Counted from the first letter of the stretch, positions 1-7,001 are shown. The stretch: 7,037 nt of DNA from Desulfuromonadales bacterium (GCA_030591795.1 JAUVAJ010000094.1:1-7037), one strand, 5' to 3'. Numbers and translations are program-made. Notes: generated from the sequence alone by a model not told the origin.

Positions 1-1502
1 GCAAATATGAACTACCGATGACCGTTGTAATCCAACCTGACGGCGAGGCACTGCAGCCTGATACAATGACCGAGGCCTGGACCGGTACTGGAACGATGGT
101 GAATTCTGCCCAGTTCGATAGTCTGGACAATGAAGCGGCCAAAGAAAAAATTGCCGATTATCTTGAGTCTGAAAATATAGGTAAAAAGACTGTTAATTAC
201 CGGTTGCGTGATTGGGGTGTTTCCAGGCAGCGCTATTGGGGGACGCCGATTCCGGTAATTTATTGTGACGCGTGCGGTGTTGTACCGGTGCCCGAATCTG
301 ATCTTCCGGTCGTGTTGCCGACCGACATTAAATTTACCGGTGAGGGTGGGAGTCCGCTGGCTCAGGTTGAGTCCTTTGCCAAGACCAGTTGCCCCACCTG
401 TAACGGCCCGGCACGCCGTGAGACCGACACCTTTGACACTTTTGTCGAAAGTTCCTGGTATCCTGCCCGTTATACCTGCTCTGATTATGACCAAGGCCCG
501 CTCGATAAGTCGAAGGTCGAGTACTGGATGTCGGTTGATCAGTATATTGGTGGCATTGAACATGCCGTCATGCACCTGCTTTACTCCCGCTTCTTTACCA
601 AAGTAATGCGCGATCTCGGGCTCATGGATATAGACGAGCCGTTTACCAACCTGCTGACACAGGGGATGGTTTGTATGGAGACCGCATCGTGTCCAGAGCA
701 TGGCTGGCTCTATCCGGAAGAAGTGATTGACGGAAAGTGTACGCAATGCGGAGCCGATGCTCAGAGTGGGCGCAATGAGAAGATGAGTAAGTCGAAAAAG
801 AATGTCGTCGACCCGGATCATCTTATCGAGCGGTATGGAGCTGACACGGCTAGATTGTTCTCACTGTTTGCTGCTCCGCCGGAAAAGGATCTGGAGTGGA
901 ATGAACAGGGGGTTGAAGGGTGTTACCGTTTTCTGAACAGGGTCTGGCGGGCGGTTTCTGACAACTTCGCGTTGATTAAGGACGCTTCGATCGAAACTGA
1001 AGTAACCGGTGAAGGGCGCAACCTACGGCGGATTGTCCATCGTACAATCAAAAAAGTAACTGAAGACGTTGACGGGCGATTCCATTTCAATACTGCCATC
1101 GCCGCCATCATGGAATTGATCAACGCCATCTATGCTTTTGAACATAAAACTGACTATCCTGGCGTTATGCGTGAAGCTCTTGAAACCGTAGTTCAATTGC
1201 TGACGCCGTTTGTGCCGCACATTGCTGAAGAGCTCTGGAGCGCACTCGGTAAACAGGAACGGCTGTCGACCGGGCGCTGGCCGGAGTGGGATGAAGCGGC
1301 TCTGGTGGAGGATCAGAAGTTGATCGTGGTGCAGGTCAACGGTAAGGTGCGGGGTAAAGTGACCGTACCGGCCGATATTACAGAAGAAGATCTACAACAA
1401 GTCGCCCTTGATGATCAAAACGTTGCCAGGTTTATCGCTGACAAGACAGTGCGCAAGGTGATTGTTATACCTGGCCGTCTGGTGAATGTGGTTGTTGCAT
1501 GA
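1..1502 (+). CDS. leuS: Leucyl-tRNA synthetase, C-terminal part (5' end outside window)
   Basis: Cytoplasmic class I aminoacyl-tRNA synthetase that charges tRNA-Leu with leucine. The reading frame is already open at base 3 (codons for KYELP), so the gene is cut by the window edge and the ATG at 18 is internal. The HIGH motif and the editing-site Asp expected in this family lie upstream, outside the window. Visible landmarks are the end of the CP1 editing domain, the motif [12 protein letters not shown] (about 207-242), two C-x2-C pairs (264-275 and 390-401) that probably bind zinc, the [14 protein letters not shown] stretch, [16 protein letters not shown], and KMSKS at 780-794. A short Cys/His-containing insert (690-749) precedes KMSKS. 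The anticodon-binding helical domain follows, and the C-terminal domain ends with [12 protein letters not shown] and [16 protein letters not shown]. About 500 residues remain of a family normally about 820-870 long. The stop TGA (1500-1502) overlaps the lptE start. No frameshift is seen. Identity is certain. Confidence 0.98.
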   Translation, partial: KYELPMTVVIQPDGEALQPDTMTEAWTGTGTMVNSAQFDSLDNEAAKEKIADYLESENIGKKTVNYRLRDWGVSRQRYWGTPIPVIYCDACGVVPVPESDLPVVLPTDIKFTGEGGSPLAQVESFAKTSCPTCNGPARRETDTFDTFVESSWYPARYTCSDYDQGPLDKSKVEYWMSVDQYIGGIEHAVMHLLYSRFFTKVMRDLGLMDIDEPFTNLLTQGMVCMETASCPEHGWLYPEEVIDGKCTQCGADAQSGRNEKMSKSKKNVVDPDHLIERYGADTARLFSLFAAPPEKDLEWNEQGVEGCYRFLNRVWRAVSDNFALIKDASIETEVTGEGRNLRRIVHRTIKKVTEDVDGRFHFNTAIAAIMELINAIYAFEHKTDYPGVMREALETVVQLLTPFVPHIAEELWSALGKQERLSTGRWPEWDEAALVEDQKLIVVQVNGKVRGKVTVPADITEEDLQQVALDDQNVARFIADKTVRKVIVIPGRLVNVVVA

Positions 1503-2008
1503 ACCGACTGTTAATTTCAACAATGCTGTTGTTCCTGATTGCCGGATGCGGCTACCGGTTGTCCGACTCAACGCTGCATCTTCCGGATGACGTCTCAACG
1601 GTGGCTATTGAAATGTTCGAAAACCGTACTATGGAGCCGTATCTGGAGAACGTCCTCACTACGCACTTTACCCGTCGTTTGCTATTGTTGCCCAACCTTA
1701 CTCTGGTCGAGAATCCGGATGAGGCCGAGGCTATAGTTCGGGGCAAAATACTTACATATAATGTCGAATCATCAGCCTACGATAGCCAGAATATCGTTGC
1801 TCAATACCGGGTAAAAATGCAGGTTGAGGCTGAATTTATCCGAAATGGAGATGGCAGGGTTCTCTGGCGAGGTAAAATTATCCGATTTCAAACCTTCTCC
1901 GCGGATCTGGACCTGAAACGACAAGACGATCTGGAAAGAATTGCCCAAGACACTTTGTCGATTCGCTTAGCTGAAGATCTCTCTGCCCGGCTGACAGAAA
2001 CATTTTAG
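1499..2008 (+). CDS. lptE: LptE-family LPS-assembly lipoprotein
   Basis: A 169-residue predicted outer-membrane lipoprotein. In the known family, LptE forms a plug in the LptD barrel and helps insert lipopolysaccharide into the outer leaflet. The N-terminus is a lipoprotein signal: MNR, a hydrophobic stretch (residues 4-15), then a lipobox I-A-G-C with the acylated Cys at residue 17, immediately followed by GYR, as is typical of LptE. The mature part has the family's pattern: a strand with [10 protein letters not shown], an amphipathic helix, an [11 protein letters not shown] strand, alternating strands ([11 protein letters not shown]), and a C-terminal helix rich in D/E/R/L. Its ATG overlaps the leuS stop (ATGA) and no clear Shine-Dalgarno site precedes it, so translation is probably coupled to leuS. 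LptE sequences diverge strongly. The assignment rests on the lipobox-CGYR start, the length and the leuS/holA neighbourhood, all of which agree. Confidence 0.9.
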   Translation: MNRLLISTMLLFLIAGCGYRLSDSTLHLPDDVSTVAIEMFENRTMEPYLENVLTTHFTRRLLLLPNLTLVENPDEAEAIVRGKILTYNVESSAYDSQNIVAQYRVKMQVEAEFIRNGDGRVLWRGKIIRFQTFSADLDLKRQDDLERIAQDTLSIRLAEDLSARLTETF

Positions 2009-2009
2009 G
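2006..2009 (+). promoter_or_regulatory. Weak ribosome binding site deciding the holA start
   Basis: TAGG (2006-2009), which contains the lptE stop TAG, lies 6 nt before the ATG at 2016. The alternative TTG at 2010 directly abuts it and has no usable Shine-Dalgarno sequence further upstream. This favours ATG 2016, although TTG 2010 would add only two residues (MS). Confidence 0.45.
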
Positions 2010-2015
2010 TTGTCT

Positions 2016-3011
2016 ATGACCCCGGCTGAATTATCAAAACGAATCCGTAACCAGTCAGTTCCACCACTGCTGTTACTGTATGGCCCGGAGCCTTATCTGC
2101 TTAGTCGATTGTTGCAGCAACTGCTCGATGCGACTGTACCTGAAGAAGATCGCGACTTTAATCTGCAAATCTTTCATGCCCGCGAAACAACCCCCGACGA
2201 AATTATAGATAATGCCAGGACTCTGCCTGTCTTTGCCCAACGGCGAGCAGTGGTAGTACGCGATGTCGATAAATTCAAAGCTGCGGATTTTGATGTGTTC
2301 CTGCCCTACGTAAATGATCCGGTTCCTGAAACTTGTATGATACTTGTGGCCGAAAAGATCGATCGTCGAAAAAAGTTTTTTCAGACAATTCAAAAGAAGG
2401 GCGAGCTGGTCGAGTTTAAAAAACTGTACGACAATCAAATTCCGACATTCGTCAAAGAACAGGTTGTCGCTGCCGGTTTTGATATGACCGAAGATGCTAT
2501 GGCCGAGTTTGCCCGTCGTTCTGGTACAAATTTGCAGGAAATTGTTGGCGAATTGGAGAAGCTGTTTCAATATAACGGTGATAAACAGCTTATCGATGTT
2601 GAGGATATTTGCGCGATTGTTTCGAATACCCGCGTCGATTCAGTTTTTGATATGACCAATGCTCTGGGACAGCGCAAGACTGGTGAAGCGGTCAGCCTGC
2701 TCAGACGTCTATTTGAAGACAGCATCGCTCCGTTGATGATACTTAGTATGTTAACTCGACATTTCAGGCAACTATGGATGGCTCGGGAATTGTTGGACAG
2801 TGGCTCAGGACGAGCAGAAATTTCCAGAGGAATCGGAGTTAATCCATATTTTGTCGATGGAATAATGGCGCAGTGTCGCTTGTTTAACCGCGTGCAATAT
2901 CGTGAGGCCTTTGAGTGTTTTCTGGCGACTGACCTGGCACTGAAGTCAGGTGGCGGTCAGCCAGAAGCATTACTGGAAGAGCTAATACTGAAACTGATAG
3001 GTAAAAAATAA
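2016..3011 (+). CDS. holA: DNA polymerase III subunit delta
   Basis: The delta subunit of the clamp-loader complex, which opens the beta sliding clamp and loads it on primed DNA during replication. From ATG 2016 the protein is 331 residues, close to the usual 330-345. Near the N-terminus PPLLLLYGPEPYLLSR matches the family's degenerate nucleotide-binding segment (usually G-x-E-P-F-L); a functional Walker A lysine is absent, as expected for delta. DFNLQIFHA, ARTLPVFAQRRAVVVRDVDKF and a central domain with RSGTNLQEIVGELEKL and DICAIVSNTRVDSVFDMTNALG are all typical of HolA. The C-terminal helical collar domain includes APLMILSMLTRHFRQLW and ends with the DLALKSGGGQPEALLEELILKL signature. It follows lptE by a few bases in the same operon and is followed at once by a hairpin terminator. 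A TTG start at 2010 is possible. Identity is firm. Confidence 0.95.
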   Translation: MTPAELSKRIRNQSVPPLLLLYGPEPYLLSRLLQQLLDATVPEEDRDFNLQIFHARETTPDEIIDNARTLPVFAQRRAVVVRDVDKFKAADFDVFLPYVNDPVPETCMILVAEKIDRRKKFFQTIQKKGELVEFKKLYDNQIPTFVKEQVVAAGFDMTEDAMAEFARRSGTNLQEIVGELEKLFQYNGDKQLIDVEDICAIVSNTRVDSVFDMTNALGQRKTGEAVSLLRRLFEDSIAPLMILSMLTRHFRQLWMARELLDSGSGRAEISRGIGVNPYFVDGIMAQCRLFNRVQYREAFECFLATDLALKSGGGQPEALLEELILKLIGKK

Positions 3012-3042
3012 AAAGGAGCCTTTTCTACAGGCTCCTTTTTAT
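3008..3042. terminator. Bidirectional intrinsic terminator between holA and rpsT
   Basis: A perfect inverted repeat: AAAAGGAGCC (3011-3020) pairs with GGCTCCTTTT (3030-3039) around a 9-nt loop. Pairing extends outward to about 3008 and 3042, giving up to 13 bp and overlapping the holA stop. On the plus strand the stem is followed by a T run merged with its 3' arm (3036-3040). On the minus strand it is followed by T5-A-T6, an even better U tract. It therefore fits termination of both the leuS-lptE-holA operon and the convergent rpsT. Confidence 0.92.
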
Positions 3043-3063
3043 AATACCTAAATTGATATTTGT

Positions 3064-3327
3064 TTAGCTGAGAGTGTTAACCAGCTTGCACAACCGGGAA
3101 ATCTTCCGACTGGCTGTCGACTTGTGAATGACGCCTTTGGTCGATGCTTTGTCGATATAAGGGACCGCTTTCGCCAGCGCTACAGTTGCTTCATCTTTGT
3201 TGCCGTTGGCAACAGCAGTACGAACCTGCTTGACGTAAGAACGCATAGTTGAACGAATGTGTGTATTGCGGGCGGTGCGAACCGCAGTCTGTTTATTGCG
3301 CTTGATGGCAGATTTATGAGTAGCCAA
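3064..3327 (-). CDS. rpsT: 30S ribosomal protein S20
   Basis: An 87-residue basic, helical protein that binds 16S rRNA at the bottom of the 30S body. The sequence is characteristic: [12 protein letters not shown] at the N-terminus, [20 protein letters not shown] in the middle, then [27 protein letters not shown] near the C-terminus. The length matches the family (about 85-90). The start codon is TTG (complement of 3325-3327), supported by AGGAGG 7 nt upstream and by homology beginning exactly there; no ATG is available at that place. Escherichia coli rpsT also starts with UUG, which takes part in S20 autocontrol, so the rare start may be meaningful here. It is a single-gene unit with its own promoter, convergent with holA, and ends in the shared terminator. 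Confidence 0.98.
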   Translation of the reverse strand: MATHKSAIKRNKQTAVRTARNTHIRSTMRSYVKQVRTAVANGNKDEATVALAKAVPYIDKASTKGVIHKSTASRKISRLCKLVNTLS

Positions 3328-3334
3328 TTTTCTT

Positions 3335-3340
3335 CCTCCT
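3335..3340 (-). promoter_or_regulatory. Strong Shine-Dalgarno site of rpsT
   Basis: AGGAGG on the minus strand, 7 nt before the TTG start at 3327. It is the only near-consensus ribosome site visible at a start codon in this window, and it makes the non-ATG start credible. Confidence 0.9.
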
Positions 3341-3365
3341 GAAATGTTGTGATTTTTTCGAGCTA

Positions 3366-3395
3366 ATAATTAACACTCTACTGTCTCTGAGTCAA
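3366..3395 (-). promoter_or_regulatory. Probable sigma-70-type promoter of rpsT
   Basis: On the minus strand TTGACT (complement of 3390-3395, 5 of 6 to the -35 consensus) is followed after 18 nt by AATTAT (complement of 3366-3371, 4 of 6 to -10). With a 17-nt spacer the hexamer would be TAATTA. Transcription would start near 3359, giving a leader of about 30 nt that carries the AGGAGG site. The -35 is good; the exact -10 is uncertain. Confidence 0.65.
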
Positions 3396-3557
3396 GATAA
3401 AAAAGAATTAATCCTAAATTGTAAGCTCTTGTAATAAATAGGGAATATATACCATATCGTTGAATGAGCTAAAATTAATACTAATATCTTGCACTCTACA
3501 GCGGATGTAGCTCTTATGCAGGTTATTTGTGTAGTTGGTCGGAATATGAATAGATTT

Positions 3558-3585
3558 TTCTCAAACATAAAAATTCGTGTAAAAT
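3558..3585 (+). promoter_or_regulatory. Possible murJ promoter close to the start codon
   Basis: TAAAAT at 3580-3585 matches 5 of 6 bases of the -10 consensus. A weak -35 candidate, TTCTCA (3558-3563, 4 of 6), lies 16 nt upstream. Transcription would start at about 3592-3593, at the murJ ATG itself. An alternative is TTGCAC (3489-3494) with TCTTAT (3512-3517) at 17-nt spacing, which would give a leader of about 70 nt. The region is A+T-rich, so chance -10 matches are common. Confidence 0.3.
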
Positions 3586-3592
3586 ATCCGGA

Positions 3593-5158
3593 ATGTCTGA
3601 AAAACGTCACATAACACGCGCTGCTGGATCTCTTGGTTCGGCAACCATGCTGAGTCGTATCGCCGGGCTGATTCGCGATATGGTGATAGCCAGTCAATTT
3701 GGTGCTGGTCTATTGACCGATGCCTTTTTTATGGCTTTTACAATTCCGAATTTATTGCGGCGTTTTTTTGCTGAAGGTTCATTGACGGCTGCTTTTGTTC
3801 CTACTTTTTCAGAGGTCAGCAAGCTTGAGGGGGAGGCAGAGGCTAGGCGGGTAGCGACTATCTGCTGGACCTTGTTGTTGCTGGTGATGATCGTTGTCAC
3901 CTTGGCCGGTATCATCGCCTCACCGATCATTGTCAAGGGAATCGGCTATGGTTTTGCCGAGATTCCCGGCAAACTAGAGTTAACGAACAGCCTGAATCAG
4001 GTGATGTTTCCATTTATTTTGTTTGTCAGCCTGCTGGCTCTAGTGACCGGTATCCTGAATGTCAGAGGCCATTATTTTCTGCCGGCTTTTTCGCCTGTTA
4101 TCCTGAACCTGTCGATGATCAGCTGTGCGCTGATGCTGTCCGATCAATTTGCTACTCCGATCATGGCTCTGGCAGTCGGTGTGCTAATTGGCGGCCTGCT
4201 GCAACTCGGCATGCAGTTTCCATTATTGCTTAGTCTCGGTTTCCGACCGGCCCTCAACTGGAATTTCCGTCACCCAGCCGTGGTTCGTATTACCCATTTG
4301 ATGTTGCCAGGGATTGCCGGAGTCGCAATATATCAGATTAATGTTGTCATAACCCGCTTGCTGGCATCGTTTCTGCCAGAGGGGAGTGTCTCCTACCTTT
4401 ACTATGGTCAGCGGTTGTTTGAGTTTCCGCAAGGAATTGTGATAGCCTCGTTGGCTCAGGCGGTTCTTCCGGCGATGAGTCGGCAAATGATAGACAATGA
4501 TCAGGCTGGTTTTAAGGACTCTCTACGGTTTTCTTTTGAGTTATTGTTGCTGTTGATCCTGCCGGCAACAATTGGTCTTATCCTTTGTGCAGTCCCGGTT
4601 TATAGTCTGTTTTTTATGAGTGGCGAATTTTCCTTTGCAGCGGTGTCGCAAACCTCTTACACGTTGATGGCTTATGCTCCCGGATTGTTGTTTGTCGGTA
4701 TCAGTCGAGTAGTTGTTCCAGCCTTTTACTCAATGAAGGACACACGCACCCCGGTGTGGATTTCGTTCTGGACTCTGGTTGTTAACCTATTGCTCGGTCT
4801 GATTCTGATGCAATACTTTGCTCATGTAGGTCTCGCTGTCGCTCTGACATTGGCGTCGTTGTTCAATGCAGTTATTTTGACAATATTGCTTAGCCGCCGG
4901 ATCGGCAGCCTCTCTTTGACTAACCTTGCTGGATCATTATGGCGGATCCTGCCCGCAATATTATTAATGGGGATTACAACCTGGTCGATTCTTGCTTTTG
5001 GTGAATGGCAAGATGCATCACTCAAACTACAAAATGGCTTGATTCTGACTGTAGCAGTATTGGCCGGGGCGGTTGTCTATCTTGTCGCCTGTCGAATATT
5101 CGGGGTCAGCATTCTGGATGAATTGCGTGATTTATTACTTAGAAAAAAGAAAAAATGA
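3593..5158 (+). CDS. murJ: Lipid II flippase MurJ (MviN family)
   Basis: A polytopic inner-membrane protein of the MOP exporter superfamily that flips the peptidoglycan precursor lipid II to the periplasmic side. The 521 residues match the family length and show many hydrophobic segments, consistent with the usual 14 transmembrane helices. The N-terminus aligns well with E. coli MurJ: SRIAGLIRD, GAGLLTDAFF and PNLLRRFFAEGSLTAAFVP. Residues R22, R28, D43, R56, R57 and E61 correspond to the conserved charged residues R18, R24, D39, R52, R53 and E57 there. GQRLFEFPQGI in the middle is also typical. The basic tail is LLLRKKKK. No Shine-Dalgarno site precedes the ATG; only CCGGA directly abuts it. 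Homology supports this start, because the next Met (residue 19) lies inside the conserved N-terminal region. The stop overlaps ogt (ATGA). Confidence 0.96.
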   Translation: MSEKRHITRAAGSLGSATMLSRIAGLIRDMVIASQFGAGLLTDAFFMAFTIPNLLRRFFAEGSLTAAFVPTFSEVSKLEGEAEARRVATICWTLLLLVMIVVTLAGIIASPIIVKGIGYGFAEIPGKLELTNSLNQVMFPFILFVSLLALVTGILNVRGHYFLPAFSPVILNLSMISCALMLSDQFATPIMALAVGVLIGGLLQLGMQFPLLLSLGFRPALNWNFRHPAVVRITHLMLPGIAGVAIYQINVVITRLLASFLPEGSVSYLYYGQRLFEFPQGIVIASLAQAVLPAMSRQMIDNDQAGFKDSLRFSFELLLLLILPATIGLILCAVPVYSLFFMSGEFSFAAVSQTSYTLMAYAPGLLFVGISRVVVPAFYSMKDTRTPVWISFWTLVVNLLLGLILMQYFAHVGLAVALTLASLFNAVILTILLSRRIGSLSLTNLAGSLWRILPAILLMGITTWSILAFGEWQDASLKLQNGLILTVAVLAGAVVYLVACRIFGVSILDELRDLLLRKKKK

Positions 5159-5646
5159 CAAGTTTAAGCAGGAGTTTTTTAAAGTCACCTTTGGGTGCGA
5201 TCCAACTTGAAGTTGAAAACGGCAAGATCAGGCGTTTGACTCTTTGCGCCAAAGAAGAAGTGTCATTGGTAGATATTGATCAAGCGATGGTTTCGGTGCT
5301 AACGCCGGCTGAAGAACAACTCGGACGTTACTTTGCCGGGACGTTGTATGACTTTGATCTGGCAATCGATTTTTCCGGTTATTCGGATTTTGCTGTTGCC
5401 GTGTTGCAGGCCTTGCAGAGAGTCCCGTACGGTACTATTGTCAGCTATGGTGAGTTGGCTGCATTGGCTGGACGACCCGGAGCAGCGCGGGCTGTTGGTC
5501 GGGTGGTTGGTGCCAATCGAACACCGATACTGATACCGTGTCATCGGGTGATTGGTAGCACCGGCAAACTTGTTGGTTTTTCTGCAGCAGGGGGTCTTGA
5601 AACAAAAAGTTGGTTATTGGAGTTTGAGCAGGAGTTCAAGGTTTAA
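5155..5646 (+). CDS. ogt: Methylated-DNA--protein-cysteine S-methyltransferase (Ogt/MGMT type)
   Basis: A suicide DNA-repair protein that moves the alkyl group from O6-alkylguanine (and O4-alkylthymine) in DNA to its own cysteine. The 163-residue protein has a variable N-terminal ribonuclease-like domain (about 1-75) and the conserved C-terminal domain. That domain has the active site P-C-H-R with Cys129, GTIVSYGELAAL with Tyr98 (equivalent to human MGMT Tyr114), and ARAVG with Arg112 (equivalent to the human Arg128 finger). It ends with GFSAAGGLETKSWLLEFE. There is no Ada-type N-terminal domain, so it is the stand-alone form. The NRTP segment replaces the more usual N-x-N-P. The ATG overlaps the murJ stop and no Shine-Dalgarno site precedes it, so translation is probably coupled to murJ. 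Its last 11 bp overlap the 3' end of convergent trmL. The family is clear; ogt versus another MGMT name is a matter of convention. Confidence 0.93.
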   Translation: MTSLSRSFLKSPLGAIQLEVENGKIRRLTLCAKEEVSLVDIDQAMVSVLTPAEEQLGRYFAGTLYDFDLAIDFSGYSDFAVAVLQALQRVPYGTIVSYGELAALAGRPGAARAVGRVVGANRTPILIPCHRVIGSTGKLVGFSAAGGLETKSWLLEFEQEFKV

Positions 5647-6112
5647 GAGCATCGGTCTGGCGTAACGCTTCATACAGGATGATGCCGGCTGCGGTTGATA
5701 GGTTCAGGCTTCTGACCGCGTTGTTGAAAATCGGAATCCGAATTGCCCTCTCATGATTTACTTCAAGTAGCTCTTCTGGTAGTCCAAGCGTTTCCTTGCC
5801 AAATACCAGAAAATCACCAGGAAGATAGTCGGCCTCGGTATGACCGAGCGTCGATTTTTTTGAAGTGTACCAGAATCGTCCATCCGGATGCGCTGTTTGT
5901 AGCTCTTCCAGCGATGCCCATCGCTGCAGTTGAACGTGAGGCCAGTAGTCAAGACCTGCCCGTTTCAGGTACTTATCATCTAGTGAAAACCCGAGCTTGC
6001 CGACCAGGTGCAGAACGGTGCCGGTAGCGGCACAGAGTCGGGCAACGTTACCGGTGTTGGGTGGAATTTCCGGTTCGATCAGAACAATATGGAACGGTAG
6101 GGCAGGAGGCAT
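5636..6112 (-). CDS. trmL: tRNA (cytidine/uridine-34 2'-O)-methyltransferase TrmL
   Basis: A SPOUT-class (trefoil-knot) methyltransferase that uses S-adenosylmethionine to methylate the ribose of the wobble nucleotide. In E. coli the targets are the tRNA-Leu isoacceptors CAA and cmnm5UAA. The 158-residue length equals the family norm. Signatures seen in order are FHIVLIEPEIPPNTGNVARL (7-26), the RAGLDYW segment (51-57), FGKETLGLP (104-112), and the knot-forming RSLNLSTAAGIILYEALRQ (134-152). The N-terminal MPPALP is a few residues longer than usual; no better start is visible. The ATG lies 1 nt after the stop of the upstream acyltransferase gene and lacks a good Shine-Dalgarno site, suggesting coupled translation. 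The 3' end overlaps ogt on the opposite strand, and no hairpin terminator is visible. It could be named YibK or CspR; the tRNA target is inferred from the family. Confidence 0.94.
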   Translation of the reverse strand: MPPALPFHIVLIEPEIPPNTGNVARLCAATGTVLHLVGKLGFSLDDKYLKRAGLDYWPHVQLQRWASLEELQTAHPDGRFWYTSKKSTLGHTEADYLPGDFLVFGKETLGLPEELLEVNHERAIRIPIFNNAVRSLNLSTAAGIILYEALRQTDALKP

Positions 6113-6113
6113 A

Positions 6114-7001
6114 TCAAGAGACTCGCCAGCGACGATGCACCCAGAACCACTGACTCGGTTCCTTGCGCACGGCAGCTTCGATCTTCTCGGTCAGCAGGGC
6201 GGTGTTGGCGGTGACGTTCTCTTCGTTCACTTCGCCCTCCAACATAATGATCTCACCGATCTCTACCCGATAGTTGAGATCCTCAGTCCGAAAAAAGAAG
6301 ATAGGCAAGACCGGGATTTGCCGCTTCATGGCGATCTGGGTGATGATCGGTGTTGTCCAGGCCAGGCGGCCGAAAAAGGGAACCTGTACCGATACTTTCG
6401 GTGTCATGTGGTGATCGATCAGAACACCGACGGCACGTTTGTCCGATAATGATTTAACGATCTTACGTGCGCCTTGCTTGGCATAGATCACGCCGCATCC
6501 GGCATGCTCTCGCATGCGCCGGAAGTAATTATCTACATAAGGGTTTTTCGCTTTTTTCGCAACACCGTCGAGTGGTAGCCCGACCAGCGGCATGAAGAAG
6601 GCGCCAACCTCCCAGAAACCGAGGTGGCCGGTAGCGACAAAAACACCCCGATCCATCGCTTTGGCTTTTTCCAAATTCTCAAGCCCTTCAACAGTGAAGT
6701 AGCGCTCAAGGTCACGTTGCCCATCCATTTTGTCGAGGCGGATCATCTCTGCAGCGCTGATACCGAGATGACGAAACATCTTGGCGCAGATCGCTTCGAG
6801 TTCCGCTTCTGCTTTGTCGGGATAGGCGAGGCGCATATTCTCCATAGCAGTTCGTTTGCGTTTCGGCATTATGTGTGGAACCGTGCGGCCGAGTTGCTCG
6901 CCGGTACGCAGGGCAAGTTTGCGTGGCAACATTCGGAACAGTCCAGCCAGTGGCAGGAAGAGGAGATATTCAACGATATTTTTCAGGTTGCGATCAGCCA
7001 T
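6114..7001 (-). CDS. Lipid A late acyltransferase-like protein (LpxL/HtrB family)
   Basis: A predicted inner-membrane acyltransferase of the lipid A biosynthesis family (LpxL/LpxM/HtrB) that adds a secondary acyl chain to the lipid A precursor on the cytoplasmic face. The 295-residue protein has a hydrophobic N-terminal anchor (about 9-25). The catalytic H-x4-E motif is in TGHLGFWE (His126, Glu131). Other family features are VGVLIDHHMTPK (about 191-202), VPFFGRLAWTTP (207-218), PVLPIFFFR (230-238), and the C-terminal PSQWFWVHRRW (282-292). The family usually runs about 290-320 residues. An in-frame TAA at 7026-7028 with no ATG between it and 7001 supports this start. No clear Shine-Dalgarno site is seen. 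The trmL gene follows after 1 nt. The exact member (LpxL, LpxM or a more general lysophospholipid acyltransferase) cannot be told from sequence alone, so no symbol is given. Confidence 0.9.
   Translation of the reverse strand: MADRNLKNIVEYLLFLPLAGLFRMLPRKLALRTGEQLGRTVPHIMPKRKRTAMENMRLAYPDKAEAELEAICAKMFRHLGISAAEMIRLDKMDGQRDLERYFTVEGLENLEKAKAMDRGVFVATGHLGFWEVGAFFMPLVGLPLDGVAKKAKNPYVDNYFRRMREHAGCGVIYAKQGARKIVKSLSDKRAVGVLIDHHMTPKVSVQVPFFGRLAWTTPIITQIAMKRQIPVLPIFFFRTEDLNYRVEIGEIIMLEGEVNEENVTANTALLTEKIEAAVRKEPSQWFWVHRRWRVS

Noticed and set aside
12..821. A 269-residue open frame antisense to leuS
   Set aside because: It lies wholly opposite a well-conserved leuS coding frame, resembles no family I recognise, and has no visible ribosome site. 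Long antisense frames of this kind arise from codon bias.
2010..2015. TTG at 2010 as the holA start
   Set aside because: It directly abuts the AGG of the only Shine-Dalgarno-like sequence, while ATG 2016 is correctly spaced. It cannot be fully excluded and would add only two residues.
2073..2570. A 165-residue minus-strand frame inside holA
   Set aside because: It is a shadow of holA; the plus-strand frame has clear family signatures throughout.
3501..3543. tRNA-like text: GCGGATGTAGCTC, then AGTTGGTCGG about 20 nt later, resembling the acceptor and D-loop of a tRNA
   Set aside because: The D stem does not close, and no anticodon arm, T-arm (GTTCGA) or 3' acceptor strand follows. The match is too short to call even a tRNA remnant.
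3392..3697. A 101-residue minus-strand frame across the rpsT-murJ intergenic region
   Set aside because: It begins antisense inside the conserved murJ 5' end, has no Shine-Dalgarno site, and its composition looks like translated A+T-rich noncoding DNA.
5997..6449. A 150-residue plus-strand frame across the trmL/acyltransferase junction
   Set aside because: It is antisense to two clearly conserved genes and shows no recognisable domain.
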